This document shows, one piece after another, positions 36,082-47,383 of a DNA stretch of 64,000 nt; the first letter of the stretch is position 1; every line of letters begins with the position of its first letter. The translations under genes and the position numbers were made by a program. The stretch covers positions 372,001-436,000 of the forward strand of contig JANATG010000007.1 of the NCBI GenBank assembly GCA_029449235.1, written 5' to 3'. The notes below the pieces were generated by a model. It had not been told where the DNA came from. It ran no database searches and saw only the letters and a list, made by a program, of their open reading frames with translations. This stretch comes from Linnemannia schmuckeri. Lineage: Eukaryota; Mortierellomycota; Mortierellomycetes; Mortierellales; Mortierellaceae.

Positions 36082-38343
36082 ATGGCAACGAATCGCACTT
36101 TGATCGCCACCAAGAACCGTCTCCTTCACTCTCTCAACAATACCCGTCTCACGCTTTCCACCTGCCCATCCTACCCCTGCCACCAATCCTACCGTCGTCT
36201 TCATTTTCAGCAACACCGCAAGCCTTCTTCCTCATCTGTGGTAGTAGGAGGAGGTACCCGCTTCTCAACAAGCTCAGTCGCATCCAAGCCTACCACCAGC
36301 GCACCTGTCGCCTCTCCCGCTGTCCCCTCGACTCCTTGCTCAGCGCCTGCTGTCTCCGTCCGCAATGGTGGCCCAGTCTCGAACGTACGAGTCAATGGGG
36401 CTACTGCAGCGGCAGTCGTGAATAGTAGACCTGCCGTCGCTGCTGCTCTCCCGTTCTCGTATGACCCTACTGGCCTCTCTGGTCAAGCCGTCAAGAAGCC
36501 TTCGTGCGATAACCTGAACTTGAAGAATTCTTTCTACCGCCGCAAGCTGCCTGAACACCTCGTCAGCTTTACTAGTCCCAAGGGAAAGCAGTTGTTTCGA
36601 GAGATGCTGAGCGAAGGCTATGGTAATTATTATTTCGTTAACATGCCTTTCTTTGATGTGCTGTTATTGCTATTGTTTTGCACACGGAGGAAATCGAAGG
36701 AATGAAGTGAAGGGCACGGCCACCATTACTGTCTCCTTTTGATCCACGTTGTCTGTTTGTTTTTTTCATTGTCTGTGCCTGTGTCTAACATCCCTGCCTC
36801 TTTCACCCCCTTTTTTTCCTTTTGTTTTCATGTGCGCACAGGCGAGGGTTACTTCTCTCTGGTAGGCAATTTCACAACACAGAGCGAGCCTGCATATTGT
36901 GGACCAAGCTCACTGGCGATGGTGCTAAACTCGTTGGAGGTCGACCCACAGCGTCAATGGAAGGGCGCCTGGAGATGGTACAGTGACGAGTTGCTCGAGT
37001 GCTGTGCGCCAGCGGAACAGGTCAAGGCCAAGGGGATCACATTTAACCAGTTTGCCTGTCTGAGCAAGTGCCACTGTGATGTTCAAGTCCGCCGTGCCAA
37101 TCAAGTCTCGCTTGAGCAGTTCAAACAAGATCTTGAGATGGTCTGCAGTCGAGATGATATCCATATGGTTGTTTCTTTCTCGAGAAAGGCTCTTGGACAG
37201 ACTGGAGATGGTCACTTCAGGTAATTTTAGCCACATCATCTTTTTTTATTTTTGCACGCTCGACAGTTGCATATCGTGACCAACAGAAATCTAATCATGT
37301 ATGAATTTTTGCCTAATGATTTTAGTCCAATTGGTGGATATGTTCCTAAAGCAGGAATGGTTCTGGTCTTGGATACAGCCCGATTCAAGTACCCATCTTA
37401 CTTTGTCTCGGTTGAGAGTCTCTGGAAGTCCCTGTTCCCTATTGACGCCGAGACGGGATCCTCTCGTGGATACTTTCTTCTGTCAGCCAACCCCAACCAG
37501 CCCGCCATATCATTGTGCAAGATCCCCAAGACTGCATCATCCACCTTAGCAGCGACCACAAAGGACATGGAAAAGCTTACCTTGAACAGCACAGGAGCAG
37601 GAGCAGCACCATCAGCAGAGGGGATTCTTCGGGATGCCAAGAATACAACAGCAGCATCCCTTGACAACAGCAAGGCAGCCTCAACGTCAACAGGAGCAGC
37701 ATCAGTATCAAACACCACTCCCGTCAGCACATGCTCATCAGGAGCAGCGACTCTGAGTAACACGACAGCACACACGATCGACAACAAGATGAGCTGGACG
37801 TCGTTGGCACAGACGTTTTGTAAGGACCTCCCCAGCAGGATCCAGATTGAAAACCCCCAGACTCTTAACCGGATGATTTCCGTTGTCCTCCAGGGAGTAC
37901 CTCGCGAGTATGCGTTCTGGATCAGTCAGCAGCAGGCACATCGTCTCCGGGACACTACTGAGTTGATTGAATCGATCCGGTCCACCAAGCTGTACTCACT
38001 CGTCTCCTCAGCCTTCCCCGCGCCATTATTCACGGAAGAAGATTCGCTGTCACAGGAGGCCAGGATGGCGCGACAGCAACATGAGGGGGCTTTGGTGTTT
38101 GGGACCTTGTTCCTGATGAGTTCTCCTAGCACCTTGTTCCTGACGCTTCCCAGTGAGGTCAGCCGCGAATTTGAGCAGCTCCGCAAGGTTGCTCTTGAGA
38201 GCAATGATGACAGTGCTGTTAACGAGCACCGGGTTTTGAAGGAGGAGGTTGAGAGGATGCGGTCGGGCATTGTTGAACTCGTCAACAGTTTCTGTTGCTG
38301 TGGAACTAAGACCACCACCGCTGCACCTGAAGGAACTGCTTAA
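36082..38343 (+). CDS. Phytochelatin synthase (glutathione gamma-glutamylcysteinyltransferase)
   Basis: Makes phytochelatins from glutathione for chelation of Cd, Zn and other metals (EC 2.3.2.15). Exons 36082-36622, 36842-37220 and 37326-38343 agree in phase and give 645 residues. The papain-like catalytic domain spans about residues 165-350: Cys about 200 (QSEPAYCGPSSLAMVLNSL), His about 305 (TGDGHFSPIGGY) and Asp about 323 (VLVLDTARFKYP), the known triad, plus FNQFACLSKC. The N-terminal 100 or so residues are rich in Arg, Ser and Thr with no acidic residue at the start (MATNRTLIATKNRLLHSLNN), a plausible mitochondrial presequence. A Ser/Thr/Ala-rich linker follows the catalytic domain, then a helical C-terminal region ending with a Cys cluster (FCCCG) that might bind metal. 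Catalytic identity is secure; targeting is inferred. Confidence 0.95.
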
Positions 38344-38703
38344 TTGTCGCTATTTTTTTTCTATTTTACTTTTTGTACAACATTATCACCTACTACACTA
38401 CACTATTACTTTTACCATTTAGTTTCTTTCTTTGTATTTTCACCTCTCATGTTTTTTACTTTTACCCTTCACTCGCTCCACACTTCTTTTTTCTCATATT
38501 TCGACTTCACCCGGTTTAACATCAAACGCAAAATGACCATAAAAAACAATAAACAAGTAACGCTATGATCAAGAACGCGTATGTCTGAGAAATGAGGCGC
38601 TTTATTTTGTAAGGAGAAAGAGAGCGAGGGTATGTTCAAGTAGATGTGTTATGTACAAAGATGTGAAGGATATTTCTTCTTCCTTAGCTGGTAGTCATTT
38701 TTT
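38344..38703. terminator. Convergent 3' ends
   Basis: The phytochelatin synthase gene and the secreted acidic protein gene converge here with 360 bp between stop codons. AATAAA-like signals are near 38550 (plus strand), and T-rich and A-rich stretches are present. It should hold the polyadenylation sites of both genes; no coding sequence is seen. Confidence 0.5.
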
Positions 38704-39765
38704 TCAGAAAAAGAGATGTCGAAGGGGATAGTTATTGCCAGAGTGATCACCAGCAGAAGCAGAACCAGAAGACGCGGGGCGTGCACGGACATGGTCGAGG
38801 TCATCAATCCAATCGACGAAATCGTCAATGGTCTCTTCAACACCGTCAAAGTCCTCGTCCCATTCGTCGACGATCCAGATCTGGTTCTTGAGAATGTTGT
38901 CGTCGTTGTTATTGCTGTCAGTGTGGTGTTTTGAAGAGGAGAGGTATTGGTGCTGGTACAAGGGTTGGCTAGCTCGGATCCTGTCGAAATCTTCGCCCTC
39001 GTCGTTGCTGTCACTGTTGTTGCTCACGCCGGTGCTACTGTCTTCGTGTTGTTCTTGGTCACTGTTGCTGCTGCTGCTGCTGCCGTCGGTGTCGAAGAGG
39101 CTGCTGCCGTGTGCAGAGTGGTGGATAAACGGCTCAATGACAATAGGGGTGCTGGCTCCTCCAACCATTTGGTTAACGAAACGAACATCCTCAAACCCTC
39201 CCTCGTCGTCATCGTCGTCTTCATAGATCCCCCCGTGTCGTTCCAAATCATCCTCTTCATCAATTTCTTCCTCCTCTTCCTCCTCTGAGTTCCAATAAGA
39301 GTACTCTTCCGCACCGATGCCACCGCTGCCATTAGTGTTTTCATCGTTTTCGTCGTCGATAACGTTAAGGTTGTAGAAGTGGTGAAAGCTAGGTCGACGG
39401 TGTGGGTAAAGACGGTCGGTGTTCAAGAGTCGTGAGAAGAGGTTTCGTTTTTCGATTCTCGTCTCTGCCTCTGCCTGTGCTTCTGTGACTGATACCTGAA
39501 GCGGGTCAGACCTCTTTCGCCGCTTGTTGGTGTGGAAAGATCCGGGGTCCTTATGGGGTGGAAAGGGAGTGTGGCCGCCGTAGTGTCCAGGCGGGTATAT
39601 GAGTAAGTTGCCGCGGTTGTTGTCGTCGTTTGAGTCTGGGGCACGCTTTTGAGGTATCACTCGAGCGTTTGCTGTGGTTATGAGTGCGGAGGAGGAGAGG
39701 AGGGCGAAGATGAGGACAAGGGAAATGAATAGGCGCTTTGACGTTGTTGTTATTGTGGGACGCAT
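38704..39765 (-). CDS. Secreted acidic protein with dibasic processing sites, unknown function
   Basis: A single-exon frame of 353 residues that I cannot assign to a family. The N-terminus is a clear signal peptide (basic start, then LFISLVLIFALLSSSALIT, probable cleavage after TTANA). Dibasic sites of Kex2 type follow: PQKR, KRRKR and RIEKR, the last preceding NLFSRLLNTDRLYPHRRP. The remainder is very rich in Asp, Glu and Ser with runs of Glu and Asp, and ends hydrophobic (PLRHLFF). Length of open frame, ATG context and the coherent signal-peptide design argue for a real gene. It could be a precursor of small secreted peptides, a cell-wall or metal-binding polyanion, or an effector-like protein. 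The gene is convergent with phytochelatin synthase. Confidence 0.72.
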   Translation of the reverse strand: MRPTITTTSKRLFISLVLIFALLSSSALITTANARVIPQKRAPDSNDDNNRGNLLIYPPGHYGGHTPFPPHKDPGSFHTNKRRKRSDPLQVSVTEAQAEAETRIEKRNLFSRLLNTDRLYPHRRPSFHHFYNLNVIDDENDENTNGSGGIGAEEYSYWNSEEEEEEEIDEEDDLERHGGIYEDDDDDEGGFEDVRFVNQMVGGASTPIVIEPFIHHSAHGSSLFDTDGSSSSSNSDQEQHEDSSTGVSNNSDSNDEGEDFDRIRASQPLYQHQYLSSSKHHTDSNNNDDNILKNQIWIVDEWDEDFDGVEETIDDFVDWIDDLDHVRARPASSGSASAGDHSGNNYPLRHLFF

Positions 39766-40664
39766 TTTGTTGATGTGTTCTGCGAAGTTGAGAGGATGGT
39801 TGTGGGAGAAGTGGAGAAGGTTTTGGTAGGGTTGGTGGTGTTGGGTTGCCCGGGAAGGAAGGGAAAATGGAAGAAAAGAGAGAGAGCGGCGAAGAGGTGG
39901 ACGTTTTTTTGTATTTTCTATTCCCTCCCTTGTTTTTAGGTAAGATTATGGAAGATGAGCCGGACTCCACGAAAAGAAAAAATAGAGGGGGAAGAGGAAG
40001 AGAAGATGATAATGGAACAAAGAGAAACTAGAAAAGGCAAGGTACCAAAAACACGAGAGTAGAAGGAAAGGTGGAAGATTAAAAAAAAAAAAAAAAAAAA
40101 GGGGGGGGGGGGGAAGTCAAGTCAACAAAGAGGACCACAACAGTTTTTCAGCTCTTTTGGAGATGAGTATCCGAAAGACAGAGAAAAAAATCGCTTTTTT
40201 CCTAGGGGGATGTGAAAAGAAAGAGATGCAGGAAAAAGAAAGAGAGGAAGAAAGAGAGGGGTAAAGGAAAGGGGTGGATAATGGGGTTACAGGCAAGTGC
40301 AAAGCAGGACAGGGCAAAATGAATAAAAGAAAAAAAGAAAAAAAAAAAAAAAAAAAAGACAGGAGATGCAGGAACCTGGCTGAGGTTCTGGACTTTTTTC
40401 AAACTTGTCGAAATCGCTTTGTACGATGGTGTTGGACGATTGTGTATGTGAGTGAGTGTGTGTGTTAAAAAGTAAAAGGCTGGCAGAAGAAAGAAAGGTG
40501 AAGACCTTGTTTATCCGCCTGGGAACAAACTGAAAAATGAGACAGCGTGGAAAAGTGAAAAGGCAAAGGCAGAAGAAAAGAAGTAGAATTGGTACGGACA
40601 GGGAAAACTTGGTACACCCTTCACAGCAAACAATACACGAATGGCCGCGAACGGAATCTCAAAC

Positions 40665-40702
<38 letters not shown>

Positions 40703-43101
40703 TATAAGTGTGATGGGAAACTAAAAAGGAAAGAAAAATAGCAGAAAGGAGATCAAGAGAAAGGAAAGGCTGCCTGCCTGCAATAGGGATAGAACAGGGA
40801 AGTGAAATCGAGAAGGTGGAGGCAAAGAGGAAGACCTATTGGGTCGTGTGAGTAAAAAATAAGAAAGGAATACACAAAAACAAGAAGACCACGCCCACTC
40901 TTTGATTTGAGAGAACAAACAGGGCCAGGGGGAAGAGACGGCGAAGTATAGAGCAGAAACAGCGGTGAGGGAGGAAGGGGGCAGTAAATATCGGTATGAA
41001 AAAGAAAAAGGATCAAAAGGACAAGAATGAGATGAAAAATAGAAGAAGGAAGGAAGAAGAAAAAAAGATGGAAGGAAAAGGCATGCTCAAGGCATACGAG
41101 CAAAAGAGACTAGCAATGAGATGGCGGCAATCGAGAAAGAGAGAAAGAAACGCGAGTCAAGGAAAGATAGAATCGAGATGGCATTCTTGGGCTGGGAAGG
41201 AATAAGAACTCGTCTAGTCTATTTGCAATGATGCACATCTACTTGGGAATGGCATGTTTACATTACCAAGCAGAGAAGAAAAAAGGGACCAAGTTGGGAC
41301 TAGTAAAGGTATCCCTTCAGGGACTACGACGCCGTCAAGGGTTGCATCCCTTACTTTTGGTATGGAGACTCCACCACACGCGACGATGTGAATTGACACG
41401 ACAAAACGTGGCACGAGGTCTTCACGGACATAGTGGCGATGTGGACATCACTAGCCTTCATCGCTACTCCTGTTGATAACCTCTCAGGGGAAAGTATTAA
41501 GCGATAACCCCCGAAAAACTCACATTTTACAACACTATCTATCTCTTATAAGCATATCTTGTTGAGCTGTTTATTCTTTTATCATGGCAACAATGTTTCA
41601 ACTGTTTGTTTTGTTTTGTTTTGTTTTGGCGCCGTATGGAACAAATAAGGACTTCCAGTCTTATCCTCACAAGTCCCTCTCTAAACACGGCTGGCTCCCG
41701 AGAATAACGCTTCTCACTCAAAACATAGACGTTATAGACGTTCTTTGTTCCCGCTCCTACTTGTCCCGGGTGTCCAGTCGATATTCAATGGTAATCGGTA
41801 GAAGAGTTGCTTCGCGTTCATAAAAAATGAGACAGTCATCTAGACCCGGTCAGTAGGCACGACATGATTGTTTCACCGATCGATCGGCTTGTTTGCTCAG
41901 TCCTCTATCCGTCTCACCTCGAAAGCATACAATGAAGGGCCTTCCTTCTCTCTTTACGCTCAAACAACCACTCTCAGCGACCTCCTCTCGGCGGCGGGAC
42001 GGAATCAGCAACAAGCAATGACACAACAACAGGAAAAGGCAACAACACGCTACCCACACCCTCATTCCTGTCTCTTTCGATATCGCCAACGAGTCACCAT
42101 CACTCGAACAAAAACAAACAGCGACTGCAATAAGCAAGCAACCAAGGAATCTACAAGGGAAGTGCAAACGGAACGACAGACACATGCCCAAAAATGTTAC
42201 AAAAAGAATAAGTAAGATAGGATTACTTGGAGAATCGGAGGTCAACGCTCGTTCATTTTAGCTACTCTCCAGAGTTCTAATGTACATTTGAGCGAGGTGG
42301 AACTGGATGTTAGTGCTTCCCAGTCCTTCTTCAAGTCATTTTTTGTGATCCTGGGACCTCAATGTAAAATAGTAGCCTTTCTCGCCCAAGAGAGGGGATT
42401 AAGGGAGGTGTTTACTTTCCTTTTGTTGTTTTTTGTGAAATTCATCGGGAGCTCTAGACGTGGCTAGCGACCCCAAGGGGGTTTGAATTGGAGAAAGAGA
42501 ATGGTGCTGGATGATTACGCTTCCCCACGTGGTGCATCTCTTATGGGTTTTCTTTAAGGATGTAAGCAAGAGAGGGTGTTCGCTGGCCGGTCAAGACTAT
42601 ATGGATGTGTTAATAAAGAAAAAATGCAGCTCACTAGGTTTTCTTCTCAAGGTCCGAATTTCCCAAGAATCAAGACTAAGAGAGAGCCATGGGAGAGGCA
42701 TCATAGGGGTTTTATCGATCATGTCGAAAAGTCTAATGCGCATCTTTACAAAGGATCACAATTTCAAAAGATCGTCGTTCAAGTAACACGCTAGTGGAGT
42801 AGTGGCCCTTTATTGTTGTTGTTGTTGTTGTTGTTGAGCGGGTGTGGTGTGGGGGATGTGTTTGCAAAGCACAGCCATTTGTCCGTTCGCGGTGCGTTGT
42901 CATACGTTCGACCAAACAAAAGAGCGACAAACAAAAAAAAAAAAAAAAAAAGTGACTGCATTCTATGGGAAAGCGTGAAGGAAGGAAGGACGCCTGACCA
43001 TTCTCAGGTCAGAAAAAGGAGCTCCATTACCGGGTCACGCCCATGCACCTTGTCCTCGTCTTTTTTTTTCTCATTCATTCTTTGTCGGCACACTCCTACA
43101 C
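39766..43101. other. Repeat-rich intergenic region with possible gene relics
   Basis: About 3.3 kb without an intact gene. It carries A/G homopolymers (40081-40113), A tracts (40333-40357, 40666-40699), a TTTTG run near 41603-41627 and a (TTG)n run near 42812-42837. A minus-strand stretch at 41214-41414 reads like a piece of a cytochrome P450 (see findings). The last 100 bases before 43102 probably form the leader of the LITAF gene. Nothing else is convincing. Confidence 0.5.
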
Positions 43102-44159
43102 ATGCCAACAACTCATTCCACGCTCACACTTACCACAACCAACCAAGGCACTACAATGAACCCGAACGGATACTCCTCACTCGGACACGAGTTCGACCAA
43201 GACCAGGACGACCCAGCCTCGCAACCACCCCCATACACCCTGACCTCAGAAGCACCCTCATCACCGTATCTACCTTCACCCCACCAAAGCGCCCACCAGT
43301 ACGCTGGACCGTCTGCTCCTCCTGCTCCTTCTTCGGCTGGTTCTTCTTCCCCTGCAGCTCCAAGACTCTACCCCCAGTTACATAACCAGCAGGTTACTCA
43401 GTCACCAACTACGTCGTTCTCACCACCACAGTCGCCCTACCAACACCACCAGTACCATCAGCAGCACCTGCCAAAGTCGCTCTACCAGGCAATACCAACA
43501 CACGAAAATTCTTATCAATATCAACAACAGCAGCAACAGCCTTACTACCAGCAATATCCACACCACCAACAACAGCTACCGCAGACACCTCAGCCTCAGC
43601 GTCCTCCTATGCACGGACATGGATATGGACATGGGCAGAGACATATGGGACCAGCTCCTGTAGCAACATCACCGTTGGTTCTTGCACGACCCCCAACACG
43701 AATCGAGGATCTAAAGACGAGACCTGGAGTCGTGGTGTGTCCTTGCTGTCATCACCTCGTCCTCACAGAAACCTCGACCGAGAATGGTAGAATAATTACT
43801 TTCTTTTTGTTCATCTCATGTCTTCCCTATCTGTTCTTTCCTTCAGTAACACGAGCGGAAGCAATTGGAGAGACTCATCCCCTATATCTGACTGGAGATT
43901 GGATGGGATCACATTTGTTTTGTATTCTCTTCCTCACTCTCTTTTTCTACCTCCTTTTACTGTCTTCCTACTTCTGCCTTTAGGATCCTGCACGTATATT
44001 GGGATACTGGCATTGTGTCTTGCAGGGATCACATCATGCGGATGCTGCCTGTTCCCGTTATGCATGACCTCCTGCAAGGATATTGTCCATTCCTGCCCCA
44101 ACTGCCAGGAAGAAGTCGGTGTCTTTTCGCGTGCTCGTGCTCGAACCATTCCGGTGTGA
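43102..44159 (+). CDS. LITAF-domain protein
   Basis: LITAF/SIMPLE-type proteins are monotopic endosomal or lysosomal membrane proteins that bind zinc with a split Cys motif flanking a hydrophobic insertion. Exons 43102-43786 and 43984-44159 join in phase 1 (197-nt intron), giving 286 residues (268 if the second ATG at 43156, with better context, is used). The N-terminus is Pro/Gln/Ser-rich with PPPY (ASQPPPYTL), a typical binding motif for WW domains of NEDD4-type ligases in this family. The C-terminal domain has CPCCHH, then a hydrophobic Cys-rich stretch (IGILALCLAGITSCGCCLF), then CMTSCKDIVHSCPNCQEEVG. The intron splits the domain between its two zinc-binding halves. Confidence 0.88.
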
Positions 44160-44582
44160 TAGAACCATGCGGGAAGAGTCATAACGTTAAAAAGTCTTAT
44201 GCTGCTACCAAAACACCAAGATCCTACTATTACAACTAAATAAATACTAATGCTTAATTTGTATGGAAATGGTACAAAAACGAAGAAAAGCGCTACATGA
44301 GGTCTGAAAAAAGGATCATTGAAGGTAGCAGTACCTGTTTCCCAACACTCAGCCAGTTCCCAAAACGTATAGAGAGACTGAACTCCTCTCTTATTGTATT
44401 TCGGCCAATTGTCCCTTGCCTATTGCTGAACAGAATGACCCCAGGATTTTGTAGTGAATCTGTCACAGTCTACAGTTTGGAGTTCTTTCAACCCAGCCAA
44501 TATCTCCTTGTCGCTCGAGAGCGGCTTGGAGAGAAACGATCCGCTGAACAACCTGGACGCGCTTGCTTTTCCTTCCCCGAGT
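44160..44582. other. Intergenic region between LITAF gene and LRR relic
   Basis: Contains the LITAF 3' UTR, with an AATAAAT element just after 44237 that may be the polyadenylation signal. No coding sequence is seen. Confidence 0.5.
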
Positions 44583-45595
44583 TCAAGCATGGAGGCGAGG
44601 AAGCTGTGCGAATCGAGTATAGATCTTCCGATGGTCTATGATGCTTGCCTCCAGCGTCGATTGAGAATACGGGTTTTGAGGATCGACCAGGGTCGTGACA
44701 TCGAGTCCCATATCGGGTCGGGGCACGCCAATGATCTCACAGGAAAAATGTTCGAGCAACCGACAGGCCCACTGTTCCTCACTGGCAGAAATATCCATTA
44801 AATCTTGGGCATGCAGGTGGGCATCGTGTCCGCTTTTACCGAGCAGACAGGTGCTTCAGTTGTCGTAATCGAGGTGTTGAACAAAGGAGTCGATGAATAT
44901 CCCGGCTCGCGAACCCTGCACACTTGGTTATAAGCAAGTTCTCGAGAGTCGACGCGTGCTCAAGCAAAGCTGCCATCGAAACGGTCCAAAGGGAGATTGT
45001 TCCTCCTCATTGTGAATAGGTCCAAAGAGATCAAAAGATAGGGTGTCAAAGTCGGGATCATGAGGTTGATCCATCCGACAGTACTGGCAGAGATCATCCG
45101 GGCATGCTCTTTATCGGTTCCCAGCTCCCCCGACAGAGCGAGCTCATTGAGGCGTGGACAAAAGTTGCGAAGCGCTGTGATGATGTCGGCGTGGATGACA
45201 TAGTCCCTGGTGGTGTCCATGCGGAGTGACTGTAGATAGGGACTTCTCTCGAAGAGGTAGACGATAAGCGAATCGCTGATTCGACAAGCAAGGATCCGAA
45301 TCTTTCGTGGATCGTGTAAAGTCCGTGGCTGTGGTAGTGGTGACGGCAGAGGCGGCGGCCATCGATAAGGTCGAGGAGGAGGAGAAAATAAAGACTTTTT
45401 TCCTCGATAACCCTCCGTTGTTCAGAAGTAAGCCTAGTCATGACAGTCAACAACGAGTCCCGGTATCCGTTCAACCTCAGGCCCACAAGGCTAGCATGCA
45501 AGACACTAAACACGTCCGTAAAATCTCCGATCACGCCACCAAAGAAATCCAAAAGCCACCCCTTGAGATTTAGCTATCAAAGCTGGTGATAAAGA
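44583..45595 (-). pseudogene. Decayed F-box/LRR-type gene
   Basis: Three minus-strand segments in different frames resemble consecutive parts of the large LRR family of Mortierella-type fungi. First, about 45595-45390 begins LKGWLLDFFGGVIGDFTDVF with VGLRLNGYRDSLL. Then, after a frame change, about 45330-44960 carries ILACRISDSLIVYLFERSPY, LQSLRMDTTRDYVIHADIIT and LRNFCPRLNELALSGELG. Last, 44798-44583 has WACRLLEHFSCEIIGVPRPD and HRKIYTRFAQLPRL. The order fits an LRR protein, but no ATG opens the first segment, a TAG stands just upstream, and in-frame stops or shifts separate the pieces. No GT-AG intron I tried repairs them. It lies 13 bp beyond the stop of the next gene on the same strand. 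Confidence 0.5.
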
Positions 45596-45607
45596 ACCCT
45601 ATTTTAT

Positions 45608-47383
45608 TCATGGCCTGGTTTGCTGACTAGAAGATGGACTGACCGCAGTAGGAAGCGGTCGATGTCGATTCTTTTTCGGGGTGCTCGATGAAGATCCCTG
45701 GAGTCTCGACGAAAGCTCCTCGGACGTAACTGACCCAGGCCTTGCAGCATTCTCTTGCATCCGCGCATGAAACCTCATAATCGTTGACATGACCACCAAG
45801 AGTTCCGAGATATTCGACGCGTCCAACGGTAACTTCTCTGGGTCGTCTCTCCTGAATCGGTAGAACTTGCCACCGACCCAGTCCATCGTCAGAACCTGCA
45901 TGGTCCTCCCCGACAGCTGCAGCCCTAGTGTTTCAAAATCTGGCTTCGTCGCTGTCGAGTGTAGGAGGGCGTAATCCAGTTGATCCTTCAATAGCTTTTG
46001 CAGCTTGAGTCCATCGTATTGATACTTTGTCCCTACTGTGTCTTGCTCGTCCATGCCGAGTTCGATCCCTCCGAGTTCAATGTCTTGATGGCAGCTCAAG
46101 TAGAGACCGTCGATCCTACGGCCCATCTTTTTCCGGTCGGAGCCTCCTCGTCCAGTGCCGTTTTTCCTGAACGTGCTCGCCATGCTTGTTGATTCTCCGC
46201 GAACCAGCTGGATGTCGGGGTGGTCAAAGACATGCTCGTCGATCAGCCGCCACAGGTGGAGTTCTAACCACCGCTCGGTTTGGACCTGTCGGTATCGCCG
46301 TCGAGACCCGTCGAAGACATCTGCCATCCCCAAGATGGTCTTGTAGACCCATCGTCGGTCGGTCACTAAGTGGTTCTTGCTGTCTTCCACCTGATCAGTA
46401 TCGTTGTCGCGTAGCCTTATCCGTAACTTGCTCATTGTTGAGTGGTTGAAAGTCATTAAGTACTGGACTAAGTCGGGGTCGGTCTCCGGTGCAGGTCTCT
46501 TTGAGGCAAGGATCTCCTCCTGTTCCTCCTCCGAAAACCGCTCCATTAGATCCGGGTTCGATGTGTCAAAAATAAACGAATGTGCTGCTAACTCTGCTTT
46601 AGAGCTCCTTGCATACTCGATAATGATATCGTCCACAATGGTCCCAGTCTTCAGCGTCCAGACATCGCCCTTCTGAGCTGCCTGTTTCTCAAATGCTGAT
46701 AAGGCACTCGAAGAGAGAATCCTGGGGGAGTCCCCAGGCGATCGAGAAGCACCTCTGTTGCGGATAGGGGTTTCAGTTCCTACTTCTGAATCTGTAGGTT
46801 CTGGCTTGAGTGAATGGTCAGACGAAATTATCCTGCTAGTAGTAGTCGAAGTGGTGGAAATGGAGGTAGCTGAAACTGATGTTGTGGCAGAGGACGCGAG
46901 GGCACGTTTGCCTGGTTTTCCTTGATTCTCGACCAGTCTCCGTTTCCGATGCAAGATTCTTTCCAGTTCATCTGTATGGTCTTCCGCCACGATGATCTCT
47001 TGACGGGACACGATAGGGCGAAGCGCTCTTAGGTGATTGATCTACGACAAAGAGAAACTTGAAAAGTTAATTACTGATGGAAATATATTTAATCAGTAAC
47101 CAATACGGCGGTTTTAGCTGTATACTGCCCACAAAAAGAAACATACATCAACTATGGCAGACTGAAAGATCACTGCTCGATCGCGTTTCGTTTGTCGAGA
47201 GAGGCGCGAAAAGGCCTCGAGGTCCTCCTTACTGGTCGACGAGCGGAGGGAGTAAAGAACTTGGGATGTCCAGAGAGATTCCAGAGAGTTGACGTCTGTC
47301 GCATCAGACAGCATCGCCCAGTCTTTGGCCGAAATATCCTGTCCCGGTGTAGCCTCGATGTACCTGACCTGTAACGCGTTCAT
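45608..47383 (-). CDS. Unknown protein of apparently lineage-specific, nuclease-fold-like type
   Basis: Exons 47383-47147 and 47041-45608 join in phase 0 (105-nt intron, GTATGT donor) and give 556 residues. I do not recognise a named domain. The N-terminus is helical and charged; a Ser/Thr-rich linker follows; then comes a globular region (GDVWTLKTGTIVDDIIIEYA, HSFIFDTSNPDLMERFSEEE) and a C-terminal block with RRIDGLYLSCHQDIELGGIE, KYQYDGLKLQKLLKDQLDYA and LTMDWVGGKFYRFRRD. The spacing of IDG, a later GGIELG and a helix with KxxKLLKxQ recalls PD-(D/E)XK folds, but the second motif lacks the usual Lys, so catalysis is not supported. Proteins of this build are, from memory, multicopy in Mucoromycota genomes. 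The C-terminus is a Ser/Arg/Pro tail. Confidence 0.72.

Noticed and set aside
38828..39226. Plus-strand open frames of 130 codons
   Set aside because: They are antisense to the acidic secreted protein; Ser and Leu runs arise from the complement of Glu/Asp codons.
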